Below, piece by piece: positions 42,939 through 51,241 of a stretch of 52,238 nucleotides of DNA. The stretch comes from Streptomyces humidus. Its GTDB lineage: Bacteria; Actinomycetota; Actinomycetes; Streptomycetales; Streptomycetaceae. Where the stretch lies: the NCBI RefSeq assembly GCF_014649655.1, contig NZ_BMTL01000050.1, positions 1-52,238 of the forward strand. The letters run 5' to 3'. The notes under the pieces are model-generated. The model was not told the origin of the DNA. It searched no databases and was given only the letters and a program-made list of their open reading frames with translations. Within the stretch, counting starts at the first letter, position 1. The number at the start of each line of letters is the position of its first letter. A program made the position numbers and the translations under genes.

Positions 42939-43069
42939 ACGGAGACGGAGACGGAGACGGAAACAGGAACAGAGACGGTGACGGAAACAGAGCCGGAGAC
43001 GGTGACGGAAACAGAGCCGGAGACGGAAACAGGGACCCCGACAGTCCGGTCACGGACAGTCCGGTCACG
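42939..43069. repeat. Purine-rich tandem repeats between glnE and the PAP2 gene
   Basis: GGAGAC hexamers at 42940-42960 are followed by two perfect 24-bp copies (42973-42996 and 42997-43020) of a unit beginning AGACGGTGACGGAAACAG, a partial third copy, then two perfect 15-bp copies of GACAGTCCGGTCACG (43040-43054, 43055-43069). One plus-strand frame reads as Thr-Glu repeats but has no other sign of a gene. Tandem slippage is the likely origin. Confidence 0.75.
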
Positions 43070-43993
43070 TCACTGACGGGGGTCCCGTCGCGACTGACGG
43101 GGGTCCCGCGCTGGACGCGGTCGGCCGCCCGGCCCCGGTGGTCTCCGGGACGGGAACGCGTCCGCCCTCCTCGCCGGCACCTTCCTCGGCAGGGAGTACG
43201 GCAACGCTCCGTACCAGACGCGCGCCACGATGAACCCGAAGGCCAGACACAGGATGCCGCCGACCGCGTCCAGCCAGAAGTGGTTGGCCGTGGCGACGAT
43301 GACCACCAGGGTCGCCATCGGGTACAGCAGACCCAGGATGCGCACCCAGGGGAGCCTGGCGAGGGCGAAGACGGTCAGGCCGCACCACACGGACCAGCCG
43401 ATGTGCATGGACGGCATCGCCGCGTACTGGTTCGACATGTGCTTGAGGTCGCCGGACGCCATCGAGCCCCACGTCCGATGCACCGCCACCGTGTCGACGA
43501 AGTCGCGGCCCGGCATCAGGCGTGGCGGTGCGAGCGGATACAGGTAGTAACCGGCCAGGGCGACGGCCGTGGCCGCGAAGAGCACCAGACGGGCCGCCGC
43601 GTAGCGGCCCGGATGACTGCGGTAGAGCCAGACCAGGACGGTCAGGGTGACGACGAAGTGCAGCGTGGCGTAGTAGTAGTTCATGCCCACGATGAGCCAG
43701 GTCACCGAGTTCACCGTGTGGTTGACCGACTCCTCCACCGCGATGCCGAGGGCGTGCTCGGCACGCCAGATCCAGTCCGCGTTGCGCAGCGCGGCGTCGC
43801 GCTGCTCCGGGACCGCGTTGCGCACGAGGGAGTACGTCCAGTAACTCACCGCGATGAGCAGGATCTCGAACCAGAGGCGCGGTTGGCGCGGGGTGCGCAG
43901 ACGGCCGAGGCGGCGCTCTCGCTCGCGGGCCGTGACAGGGTGAGGAACGGCCTGCTCACGGCCTTCCATTGGCGTCACAGTCGGTTCACCCAT
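43070..43993 (-). CDS. PAP2 superfamily phosphatase/transferase
   Basis: About 307 residues, with five to six helices. The PAP2 active site is split as usual: a Lys/Arg-bearing loop after the helices (APPRLMPGRDF), the QYAAMPSMHIGWS block with the catalytic His, and NHFWLDAVGG with the second His. The closest kind is the inositolphosphotransferase Aur1/Ipt1-like group, which acts on lipids. The C-terminus is a disordered Arg/Pro tail ending in two RDPRQ copies encoded by a 21-bp repeat. ATG 43993 is preferred; a GTG at 43999 is in frame. Confidence 0.88.
   Translation of the reverse strand: MGEPTVTPMEGREQAVPHPVTARERERRLGRLRTPRQPRLWFEILLIAVSYWTYSLVRNAVPEQRDAALRNADWIWRAEHALGIAVEESVNHTVNSVTWLIVGMNYYYATLHFVVTLTVLVWLYRSHPGRYAAARLVLFAATAVALAGYYLYPLAPPRLMPGRDFVDTVAVHRTWGSMASGDLKHMSNQYAAMPSMHIGWSVWCGLTVFALARLPWVRILGLLYPMATLVVIVATANHFWLDAVGGILCLAFGFIVARVWYGALPYSLPRKVPARRADAFPSRRPPGPGGRPRPARDPRQSRRDPRQ
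43072..43108. repeat. 16-bp direct repeat in the PAP2 C-terminus
   Basis: ACTGACGGGGGTCCCG occurs at 43072-43087 and 43093-43108, a 21-bp period. It encodes the repeated RDPRQ at the end of the PAP2 protein, so a slippage event lengthened the tail in frame. Confidence 0.75.
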
Positions 43994-44220
43994 GGACACA
44001 AAGTCTGCCAGAAAGGACCTCTTGGCCCGATCATCCCTCGGTAGGACCCGGCCCGCACGTTCTACGGCGCAACGGCCGCCGTGGTCTCCTCCGGCACACC
44101 GGATGCAGGCGTCCCGCTCCGCTCCCTCCGCGGACGGCCGTCCCGTTCGGGCACGCCCTCCGGCCGGTCACGCCCCTGGCCGGTCACGCTCCGCGGACGC
44201 TGTCCGTCCTGGCTGTCCGC

Positions 44221-45348
44221 CTAGCGGCGGACGCGGTCCCCGGGGGCCGAGGCGGTCGAGCCGCGCACCACGAGTTCCGGCATGAACACGAACTCGCTGT
44301 GCGGCGCGGGCGTCCCGCCGATCTCCTCCAGGAGGGTGCGGACGGCGGCCTGGCCCATCGCCGGGACCGGCTTGCGCACCGTCGTCAGGGGCGGGTCGGT
44401 GAAGGCGATCAGCGGGGAGTCGTCGAAGCCGACCACCGAGACGTCCCGCGGGACCTCGAGACCGCGCTGCCTGGCCGCCCGTATCGCGCCCAGCGCCATC
44501 ATGTCGCTGGCGCAGACGATGGCCGTGCAGCCCCGTTCGATCAGCGCGGTGGTCGCCGCCTGGCCGCCCTCCAGGGTGTAGAGGGAGTGCTGGACCAGCT
44601 CGGTCTCGATCGTCTCCGGGCTCAGGTGCAACTGCTCCTGCATCGCCCGCACGAAGCCCTCGATCTTGCGCTGCACCGGCACGAAGCGCTTGGGGCCGAG
44701 GGCCAGACCCACCCGCGTGTGGCCGAGGGACACGAGGTGGGTGACCGCCAGGGTCATCGCCGCCCGGTCGTCGGGGGAGATGAAAGGGGCCTGCACCTTC
44801 GGGGAGAAGCCGTCCACGAGGACGAAGGGGACGCCCTGGGCGCGCAACTGCTCGTAGCGCTCCATGTCGGCGGTGGTGTCCGCGTGCAGACCGGAGACGT
44901 AGATGATGCCGGCGACGCCCCGGTCGACCAGCATCTCGGTCAGCTCGTCCTCCGTGGAGCCGCCCGGGGTCTGGGTGGCGAGGACGGGGGTGTAGCCCTG
45001 GCGGGTCAGCGCCTGGCCGATGACCTGGGCCAGGGCCGGGAAAATGGGGTTCTCCAGCTCCGGCGTGATCAGGCCGACCAGGCCCGCGCTGCGCCGGCGC
45101 AACCGGACGGGGCGCTCGTAGCCCAGGACGTCCAGAGCGGCGAGCACGGACTGACGGGTGGTGGCGGCGACGCCAGGCTTGCCGTTGAGGACGCGGCTGA
45201 CGGTCGCTTCGCTCACCCCCGCCTGCGCGGCGATGTCGGCAAGCCGTGTGGTCACAGGGGTGGACTGTACCGGTCGGACGCTGCCTTGGACACCGACAGG
45301 CCGCCGTGGGCGGCCTGATGAACGGGCCGCGCCGGGCTGTTGCGTCAT
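44221..45348 (-). CDS. malR: LacI family maltose repressor
   Basis: About 375 residues (344 from the alternative start). The helix-turn-helix is RLADIAAQAGVSEATVSRVLN, followed by the hinge and a periplasmic-binding-type domain (VGLITPELENPIFPALAQ, SDMMALGAIRAARQ, VVGFDDSPLIAF). It represses malEFG and is released by maltodextrin or a derivative. ATG 45348 has GAGGGAG upstream. GTG 45255, which opens the conserved part, lacks a good site, so either could be used; the intervening 31 residues are not conserved-looking. It is divergent from malE. Confidence 0.93.
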   Translation of the reverse strand: MTQQPGAARSSGRPRRPVGVQGSVRPVQSTPVTTRLADIAAQAGVSEATVSRVLNGKPGVAATTRQSVLAALDVLGYERPVRLRRRSAGLVGLITPELENPIFPALAQVIGQALTRQGYTPVLATQTPGGSTEDELTEMLVDRGVAGIIYVSGLHADTTADMERYEQLRAQGVPFVLVDGFSPKVQAPFISPDDRAAMTLAVTHLVSLGHTRVGLALGPKRFVPVQRKIEGFVRAMQEQLHLSPETIETELVQHSLYTLEGGQAATTALIERGCTAIVCASDMMALGAIRAARQRGLEVPRDVSVVGFDDSPLIAFTDPPLTTVRKPVPAMGQAAVRTLLEEIGGTPAPHSEFVFMPELVVRGSTASAPGDRVRR

Positions 45349-45370
45349 CGCGCTCCCTCGTGAAAGTGAT

Positions 45371-45394
45371 GGCAAGAGCTTTCAGAGTCTTGCA
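45371..45394. promoter_or_regulatory. Second MalR-type half-sites near malR
   Basis: GCAAG (45372-45376) and CTTGCA (45389-45394) face each other 12 nt apart just upstream of malR. It is a weaker version of the CTTGCA/TGCAAG site at 45503 and may serve autoregulation. Confidence 0.35.
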
Positions 45395-45502
45395 CAGCGG
45401 CCGCCCACCCCGCTGTGAGGCCGGTCAACCGTGACAACAACGGTCTCATGGCGGTCGAGGGGAGGTCACGCACGCGTCACGCGCGGATAACTTCAGAGAT
45501 CT

Positions 45503-45523
45503 CTTGCACTTTTTTTCTGCAAG
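45503..45523. promoter_or_regulatory. MalR operator in the malR-malE intergenic region
   Basis: CTTGCA (45503-45508) and TGCAAG (45518-45523) are a perfect inverted repeat with a T-rich 9-nt spacer. CTTGCAG-type repeats are the known binding motif of the Streptomyces maltose repressor. The site is about 135 bp upstream of malE. Confidence 0.75.
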
Positions 45524-45597
45524 GTCTTTCGTGCCGCTTGCCGCGCTGTTACGTTCACGTCGCCCGGCGGCAGCAACGGCGCGGTCGGCACAGTCGG

Positions 45598-45623
45598 CAG
45601 GAGGCGGACGGGACCGCCTCCTG
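45598..45623 (+). promoter_or_regulatory. Hairpin in the malE leader
   Basis: CAGGAGGCGG (45598-45607) pairs with CCGCCTCCTG (45614-45623), a perfect 10-bp stem with a 6-nt loop, ending 35 nt before the malE ATG. It could protect the mRNA 5' end or act as an early attenuator; no T-run follows. Confidence 0.5.
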
Positions 45624-45658
45624 TAGCTATACGGGCTTTCACCCTCAAGGAGAAACTC

Positions 45659-46933
45659 ATGCGGCGTGGCATAGCGGCCACCGCGCTGGTGGCGTCCTTC
45701 GCCCTCGCGGCGACGGCCTGCGGCGGAGACGACAGCGGCAGCGACAACTCGTCCGGGCCGGTCACCATCACCTGGTGGGACACCTCCAACGCCACCAATG
45801 AGGCGCCCACGTACCAGGCCCTGGTCAAGCAGTTCGAGGCCGCCAACAAGGACGTCAAGGTCAAGTACGTCAACGTGCCCTTCGACCAGGCGCAGAACAA
45901 GTTCGACACGGCAGCCGGCGCCTCCGGCGCCCCGGACGTGCTGCGCTCCGAGGTCGGCTGGACCCCCGCCTTCGCCAAGAAGGGCTACTTCCTGCCGCTG
46001 GACGGCACCGACGCCCTGAAGGACGAGTCCAAGTTCAAGCCGAACCTGCTGGAGCAGGCCCAGTACGAGGGCAAGACGTACGGCGTCCCGCTGGTCACGG
46101 ACACCCTCGCGCTGGTCTACAACAAGGCCCTCTTCGCGAAGGCCGGCATCACCGCGGCCCCCAGGACCTGGGACGAGCTGAAGACCGCCGCCGCCACCGT
46201 CAAGGACAAGACCGGCGTCGACGGCTACTGGGGCTCCACCCAGGCCTACTACGCACAGTCCTTCCTCTACGGCGAGGGCGCCGACACCGTCGACGCCAAG
46301 GCCAAGAAGATCACCGTCGCCTCGCCGGCCGCGAAGAAGGCGTACGGCGCCTGGCTGGGCCTCTTCGACGGCAAGGGCCTGCACAAGGCCGACACCACGG
46401 CCGACGCGTACGCCCACATCCAGGACGCGTTCGTCAACGGCAAGGTCGCCGCGATCGTGCAGGGCCCGTGGGAGATCACCAACTTCTACAAGGGCAGCGC
46501 CTTCAAGGACAAGGCCAACCTCGGCATCGCGACCGTCCCGGCCGGCTCCACCGGCAAGGCGGGCGCCCCCACTGGCGGCCACAACCTCTCGGTCTACGCG
46601 GGCTCGGACAAGGCCCACCAGGCCGCCGCGCTGAAGTTCGTCGACTTCATGACCTCCGCGTCCTCCCAGGCGGCCATCGCCCAGAAGAACTCCACGCTGC
46701 CCACGCGCGACGACGCCTACACCGACGCCGTCAAGGCCGACCCGGGGATCGCCGGCTACCAGACGGTCCTGGCCGCCGCCCAGCCGCGCCCGGCGCTGCC
46801 GGAGTACAGCTCCCTGTGGGGTCCGCTGGACACCGAACTGCCCAAGATCGCGGGCGGCAAGGAGACCCTCGACAAGGGCCTGAGCAACGCTGAACTCGCC
46901 ATCGCCAAGCTGGTGCCGGACTTCAGCAAGTGA
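45659..46933 (+). CDS. malE: Maltose/maltodextrin-binding lipoprotein
   Basis: A 424-residue ABC substrate-binding protein. A lipoprotein signal ends LAATAC (Cys21), then a GGDDSGSDN linker and an extracellular solute-binding family 1 fold (TITWWDTSNATNEAPTYQALVKQFEA, LRSEVGWTPAFAKKGYFLPL, PWEITNFYKG). It delivers maltodextrins to MalFG. ATG 45659 has AAGGAG 9 nt upstream. It is first in malEFG-aglA and followed by a large stem-loop that may set its higher expression. Confidence 0.94.
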   Translation: MRRGIAATALVASFALAATACGGDDSGSDNSSGPVTITWWDTSNATNEAPTYQALVKQFEAANKDVKVKYVNVPFDQAQNKFDTAAGASGAPDVLRSEVGWTPAFAKKGYFLPLDGTDALKDESKFKPNLLEQAQYEGKTYGVPLVTDTLALVYNKALFAKAGITAAPRTWDELKTAAATVKDKTGVDGYWGSTQAYYAQSFLYGEGADTVDAKAKKITVASPAAKKAYGAWLGLFDGKGLHKADTTADAYAHIQDAFVNGKVAAIVQGPWEITNFYKGSAFKDKANLGIATVPAGSTGKAGAPTGGHNLSVYAGSDKAHQAAALKFVDFMTSASSQAAIAQKNSTLPTRDDAYTDAVKADPGIAGYQTVLAAAQPRPALPEYSSLWGPLDTELPKIAGGKETLDKGLSNAELAIAKLVPDFSK

Positions 46934-46940
46934 GCCCGCG

Positions 46941-47024
46941 TGGCCGCCGGATCCTCCCCCGCTGTCGGTTCCGCCCGAGCGGGGGGACCCCCACACTTCA
47001 GGAGGGGGGAGGTTCCGGCGGCCA
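46941..47024 (+). terminator. Large stem-loop between malE and malF (attenuator)
   Basis: Positions 46941-46960 pair with 47005-47024 at 19 of 20 bases, enclosing a second smaller stem. The structure begins 8 bp after the malE stop and leaves 60 bp before malF. Such stems usually lower expression of the permease genes and stabilise the malE message. Confidence 0.75.
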
Positions 47025-47084
47025 CCGGCCTGTGAGCACCACCCCCTCGACGATCCAGCGTGAAGATCCAGAAGGTGTCGAACC

Positions 47085-48089
47085 ATGACAGTCGCCATCG
47101 ACCGCGCGACCGGCAAGCGCCGCGGTGACCGTGAGCCGGGGCCAGGGCTCTCCGGACGCCTGAAGCGTGGCTACCACAAGCACTGGTACGCCTACGTGAT
47201 GATCGCCCCGGTGGCGGTCGTCCTCGGCGTCCTCGTGCTGTATCCCCTGGTGTACGGCCTCTACCTGACGCTGACGGACGCCAACAGCCTGAACACGGCG
47301 CGCACGATCGGCGTCAACCACATCGACGCCACCTACAGGTTCATCGGCCTTGACAACTACGCCGACATCCTGTGGGGCCCCACCGCCTACGACCGCTTCT
47401 GGTCGCACTTCATCTGGACGATCGCCTGGACCGCGGCCTGTGTCGCCCTGCACTACGGCATCGGGCTCGGCCTCGCCCTGCTCCTCGACCAGAAGCTGCG
47501 CGGACGGACCCTGTACCGGCTGATCCTGGTGCTGCCCTGGGCGGTGCCCACGTTCGTCACGGTCTTCGGCTGGCGGTTCATGCTCGCCGACGGCGGCGTC
47601 ATCAACTCCGCGCTCGACGCCCTGCACCTGCCCTCGCCCCTGTGGCTGGAGGACACCTTCTGGCAGCGGTTCGCCGCGATCATGGTCAACACCTGGTGCG
47701 GTGTGCCGTTCATGATGATCTCGCTGCTCGGCGGCCTGCAGGCGATCGACGCCTCCCTCTACGAGGCCGCCGAGATGGACGGCGCGAGCGCCTGGCAGCG
47801 CTTCCGCTACGTCACCCTGCCGGGTCTGCGCTCGGTCAGCTCGACCGTCGTCCTGCTGGGCATCATCTGGACCTTCAACCAGTTCGCCGTCATCTTCCTG
47901 CTGTTCGGCAACACGGCCCCCGACGCGCAGATCCTCGTCACCTGGGCGTACTACCTCGGCTTCGGACAGCAGCCGCGTGACTTCGCCCAGTCCGCCGCCT
48001 ACGGCATCCTGCTGCTGGCCATCCTGATCGTCTTCACCTCGTTCTACCGCCGATGGCTGAACCGCAACGAGCAGCAGCTCGCGATCTGA
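47085..48089 (+). CDS. malF: Maltose ABC transporter permease
   Basis: A 334-residue membrane permease with six to seven helices. The EAA loop reads EAAEMDGASAWQRFRYVTLP and would contact the ATPase, which in Streptomyces is the shared MsiK encoded elsewhere; no ATPase gene is in this locus. ATG 47085 follows AGAAGG. malG starts 14 bp after its stop. Confidence 0.93.
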   Translation: MTVAIDRATGKRRGDREPGPGLSGRLKRGYHKHWYAYVMIAPVAVVLGVLVLYPLVYGLYLTLTDANSLNTARTIGVNHIDATYRFIGLDNYADILWGPTAYDRFWSHFIWTIAWTAACVALHYGIGLGLALLLDQKLRGRTLYRLILVLPWAVPTFVTVFGWRFMLADGGVINSALDALHLPSPLWLEDTFWQRFAAIMVNTWCGVPFMMISLLGGLQAIDASLYEAAEMDGASAWQRFRYVTLPGLRSVSSTVVLLGIIWTFNQFAVIFLLFGNTAPDAQILVTWAYYLGFGQQPRDFAQSAAYGILLLAILIVFTSFYRRWLNRNEQQLAI

Positions 48090-48102
48090 GGCAGGAGTCC
48101 CC

Positions 48103-49011
48103 ATGAGCACCACCACAGCCGAGACCTCCGCCCCGGTGGCCGAGCAGCGTCCCGCCAGGGCCCCGCGCCCGGCCCGGCGACGCGGCGAGAACAGCCGCGC
48201 CGGCGCGCTCGCCTCGCACGGCGTCCTGATCGTCGCGAGCCTGATCGCGCTCTTCCCGATCGCCTGGCTGGTCTATCTGTCCCTCGGCCCGGACAAGGAC
48301 GACTACCTGCACCCGGGCGGCATCTGGAACAAGATGACGTTCGCCAACTACTCGTTCGTCCTTCAGCACACCGAGTTCTTCAACTGGCTGAAGAGCTCGC
48401 TCATCGTCACGCTCGGCACCACCGCCGTCGGCGTGCTCATCGCCGCCACCACCGGCTACGCCGTCTCGCGCATGCGCTTCCCCGGCTACAAGAAGTTCAT
48501 GTGGGTGCTGCTGGTCACCCAGATGTTCCCGGTCGCCGTGCTCATGGTGCCGATGTACCAGATCCTGTCCGACCTGCAGCTCATCGACAACTACCTCGGC
48601 CTGATCCTCGTCTACTGCACGACGGTCATCCCGTACAGCGCCTGGCTGCTCAAGGGGTACTTCGACACCATCCCCTTCGAGATCGACGAGGCGGGACGCG
48701 TCGACGGGCTCACCCCGTTCGGCACCTTCTTCCGGCTGGTGCTCCCGCTGGCCAAACCCGGCCTCGCGGTAGCCGCCTTCTACAACTTTCTCACCGCCTT
48801 CAGCGAGGTCGCCTTCGCCTCGACGTTCATGCTCAGCGACGACAAGTACACGCTTGCCGTCGGTCTGCAGTCGTTCGTCAGCGAGCACGACGCCCAGCGC
48901 AACCTGATGGCCGCCACCGCCGTGCTGATCGCGATACCGGCCGCCGGGTTCTTCTACCTCGTGCAGAAGAACCTGGTGACCGGTCTCACGGCGGGCGGCA
49001 CCAAGGGCTGA
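48103..49011 (+). CDS. malG: Maltose ABC transporter permease
   Basis: A 302-residue permease, partner of MalF. Six helices are predicted after a basic cytoplasmic N-terminus; the EAA loop reads DEAGRVDGLTPFGTFFRLVLP (split by the family pattern EAG...LP). ATG 48103 has AGGAG at good distance. A G+C-rich hairpin separates it from aglA. Confidence 0.93.
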   Translation: MSTTTAETSAPVAEQRPARAPRPARRRGENSRAGALASHGVLIVASLIALFPIAWLVYLSLGPDKDDYLHPGGIWNKMTFANYSFVLQHTEFFNWLKSSLIVTLGTTAVGVLIAATTGYAVSRMRFPGYKKFMWVLLVTQMFPVAVLMVPMYQILSDLQLIDNYLGLILVYCTTVIPYSAWLLKGYFDTIPFEIDEAGRVDGLTPFGTFFRLVLPLAKPGLAVAAFYNFLTAFSEVAFASTFMLSDDKYTLAVGLQSFVSEHDAQRNLMAATAVLIAIPAAGFFYLVQKNLVTGLTAGGTKG

Positions 49012-49051
49012 GCCCCTCATGGGACTCCCGTGCGCCCCAGGGCGCGCGGGT

Positions 49052-49095
49052 GGCGGCCGCGGTGTCCATCCGACCCCGCCGGCACCGCGGCCGCC
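49052..49095 (+). terminator. Stem-loop between malG and aglA
   Basis: GGCGGCCGCGGTG (49052-49064) pairs perfectly with CACCGCGGCCGCC (49083-49095) with an 18-nt loop. It probably limits read-through into aglA. Confidence 0.65.
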
Positions 49096-49197
49096 TCATC
49101 ACCCCGCCCCTCGACTCGCCTCGAGACCACTCGCCCTCGAAACCGAAGCCGAGCCCCAAGCCCCATGACCACAACTCCGTTACGTACCAAGGACGCC

Positions 49198-50940
49198 ATG
49201 AGTCAGCAGCCCGCAGCCCCGGCCCCCACCCCCACCTCGGCTGTCGCCACCGTCGCCAAGCGCCGTGACTGGTGGCGGGACGCGGTGATCTACCAGGTGT
49301 ACCCCCGCAGCTTCGCCGACAGCGACGGCGACGGCATGGGCGACCTGGAAGGCGTCCGCTCCCGCCTCCCGTACCTGCGCGACCTCGGCGTGGACGCCGT
49401 GTGGCTCAGCCCCTTCTACGCCTCCCCGCAGGCCGACGCCGGCTACGACGTCGCCGACTACCGCGCGGTGGACCCGATGTTCGGCAACCTGCTCGACGCC
49501 GACGCCCTGATCCGCGACGCGCACGAGCTGGGCCTGCGGATCATCGTCGACCTGGTCCCCAACCACTCCTCCGACCAGCACGAGTGGTTCAAGCGGGCGC
49601 TGGCGGAGGGCCCCGGCTCGCCCCTGCGCGACCGCTACCACTTCCGCCCCGGCAAGGGGACGGACGGCGAACTCCCGCCCAACGACTGGGAGTCCATCTT
49701 CGGCGGCCCGGCGTGGACGCGGGTCACCGAACCGGACGGCTCGGCCGGCGAGTGGTACCTCCACCTCTTCGCCCCCGAACAGCCCGACTTCAACTGGGAC
49801 CACCCGGCCGTCGGCGACGAGTTCCGCTCCATCCTGCGCTTCTGGCTGGACATGGGCGTCGACGGCTTCCGCATCGACGTGGCCCACGGCCTGGTCAAGG
49901 CCGCCGGACTCCCCGACCTCGGCGCCCACGACCAGGTGAAGCTGCTGGGCAACGATGTCATGCCGTTCTTCGACCAGGACGGCGTCCACGAGATCTACCG
50001 CCAGTGGCGGCTGATCCTGGACGAGTACTCCGGCGGGGACAAGGGACCCGAAGGGGCTTCCGCGGAAGGGCGGGGGCGGGAGACGGGCGGGCGGATCTTC
50101 GTCGCCGAGGCGTGGACCCCGACGATCGAGCGCACCGCGAACTACGTCCGCCCCGACGAACTCCACCAGGCGTTCAACTTCCAGTACCTGAGCGCCGCAT
50201 GGGACGCGGCGGAGCTCCGCGAGGTCATCGACCGCACCCTGGAGTCGATGCGACCGGTCGGCGCCCCGGCCACCTGGGTCCTGTCCAACCACGACGTCAC
50301 CCGTCATGCGACGCGCTTCGCCAACCCGCCCGGCCTCGGCACCCAGATCCGCACCGCGGGCGACCGCGAACTCGGCCTGCGCCGGGCCCGGGCGGCCACG
50401 CTGCTGATGCTGGCCCTGCCCGGCTCCGCCTACGTCTACCAGGGCGAGGAACTCGGCCTGCCCGACGTCGTCGACCTGGCCGACGAGGTGCGCCAGGACC
50501 CGGCCTACTTCCGCGGCGCCGGCCAGGACGGCTTCCGCGACGGCTGCCGGGTGCCGATCCCGTGGACGCGCGAGGGCTCGTCGTACGGCTTCGGCGACGG
50601 CGGCAGCTGGCTTCCGCAGCCGGCCGGCTGGGGCGAGCTGAGCGTGGCGGCCCAGACCGGCGCCCCGGGTTCGACCCTTGAGCTGTACCGCTCGGCCCTC
50701 GGCATCCGCCGTTCCCGCAACGACCTGGGCGCCGGGGACTCGGTGGAGTGGCTGAAGGCCCCGGAGGGCGTCCTCGCCTTCCGGCGCGGGGAGTTCGTGT
50801 GCGTCGCCAACACGACGGGGGAGTCGGTGACGACCCCGGCGTACGGGCGGGTGCTGCTCGCGAGCGACGAGGTGACGGAGACGGACGCCGGTGAGGCGAA
50901 GCTGCCGGCGGACACGACGGTCTGGTTCACGACCCCGTGA
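49198..50940 (+). CDS. aglA: GH13 alpha-glucosidase
   Basis: A 580-residue cytoplasmic glycosidase (no signal peptide) that releases glucose from imported maltodextrins. GH13 regions: DLVPNHSS (I), GFRIDVAHG with nucleophile Asp227 (II), VAEAW with acid/base Glu304 (III), LSNHD with Asp366 (IV). The gap between LILDEYSG and RIFVAEAW holds an extra Gly/Glu-rich stretch of about 20 residues absent from the relatives I know. ATG 49198 has AAGGA 5 nt upstream; an in-frame ATG at 49165 has none. It is the last gene of the mal operon. Confidence 0.93.
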   Translation: MSQQPAAPAPTPTSAVATVAKRRDWWRDAVIYQVYPRSFADSDGDGMGDLEGVRSRLPYLRDLGVDAVWLSPFYASPQADAGYDVADYRAVDPMFGNLLDADALIRDAHELGLRIIVDLVPNHSSDQHEWFKRALAEGPGSPLRDRYHFRPGKGTDGELPPNDWESIFGGPAWTRVTEPDGSAGEWYLHLFAPEQPDFNWDHPAVGDEFRSILRFWLDMGVDGFRIDVAHGLVKAAGLPDLGAHDQVKLLGNDVMPFFDQDGVHEIYRQWRLILDEYSGGDKGPEGASAEGRGRETGGRIFVAEAWTPTIERTANYVRPDELHQAFNFQYLSAAWDAAELREVIDRTLESMRPVGAPATWVLSNHDVTRHATRFANPPGLGTQIRTAGDRELGLRRARAATLLMLALPGSAYVYQGEELGLPDVVDLADEVRQDPAYFRGAGQDGFRDGCRVPIPWTREGSSYGFGDGGSWLPQPAGWGELSVAAQTGAPGSTLELYRSALGIRRSRNDLGAGDSVEWLKAPEGVLAFRRGEFVCVANTTGESVTTPAYGRVLLASDEVTETDAGEAKLPADTTVWFTTP

Positions 50941-51000
50941 CCGCACCGACGCTGAGCGCACCGATGCCTGACCGCACCGACGCGTGACCGCAAGACCGCG

Positions 51001-51049
51001 CGCCGGCCTGAGCGCGCGCGCCGGCCTGAGCGCCCGCCGGTCTGAGCGC
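51001..51049. repeat. Three 15-bp direct repeats downstream of aglA
   Basis: CGCCGGCCTGAGCGC occurs at 51001-51015 and 51019-51033, and with one change at 51035-51049. The stretch 50941-51241 has no supported gene; it holds these repeats and the hairpin after them. Confidence 0.7.
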
Positions 51050-51071
51050 CCGGCGGGCCCAGCGCTGCGCG

Positions 51072-51119
51072 GAAGGCCCGTCGTCCCTCGTGGCGTGTCC
51101 CAGGGGGCGGCGGGCCTTC
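51072..51119. terminator. Terminator-like stem between convergent genes
   Basis: GAAGGCCCG (51072-51080) pairs with CGGGCCTTC (51111-51119). The 30-nt loop is long, but the place between aglA and the convergent GNAT-like gene fits a shared terminator. Confidence 0.5.
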
Positions 51120-51241
51120 GGCGTCAGTGGGCTGTCCTCGCCCGGCTGTGCGGTGCGTCGGGCCGGAAGGCGGGTGCGCCGGCCACCGCCTCGTGGCTGC
51201 GGCGGGTCCTCAGGGGAGTCCGGAGCCGGGGGAGCCGGCCG

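Noticed and set aside
39550..43068. Minus-strand open frame of 1172 codons
   Set aside because: It mirrors glnE and the repeat region; composition is Gly/Arg/Pro with no recognisable domain.
42939..43069. Possible CRISPR array
   Set aside because: The 24- and 15-bp units are directly adjacent with no unique spacers, and no cas genes are near.
42843..43076. Plus-strand frame with Thr-Glu repeats
   Set aside because: The repeats come from GGAGAC-type tandem DNA; there is no ribosome site and no conserved region.
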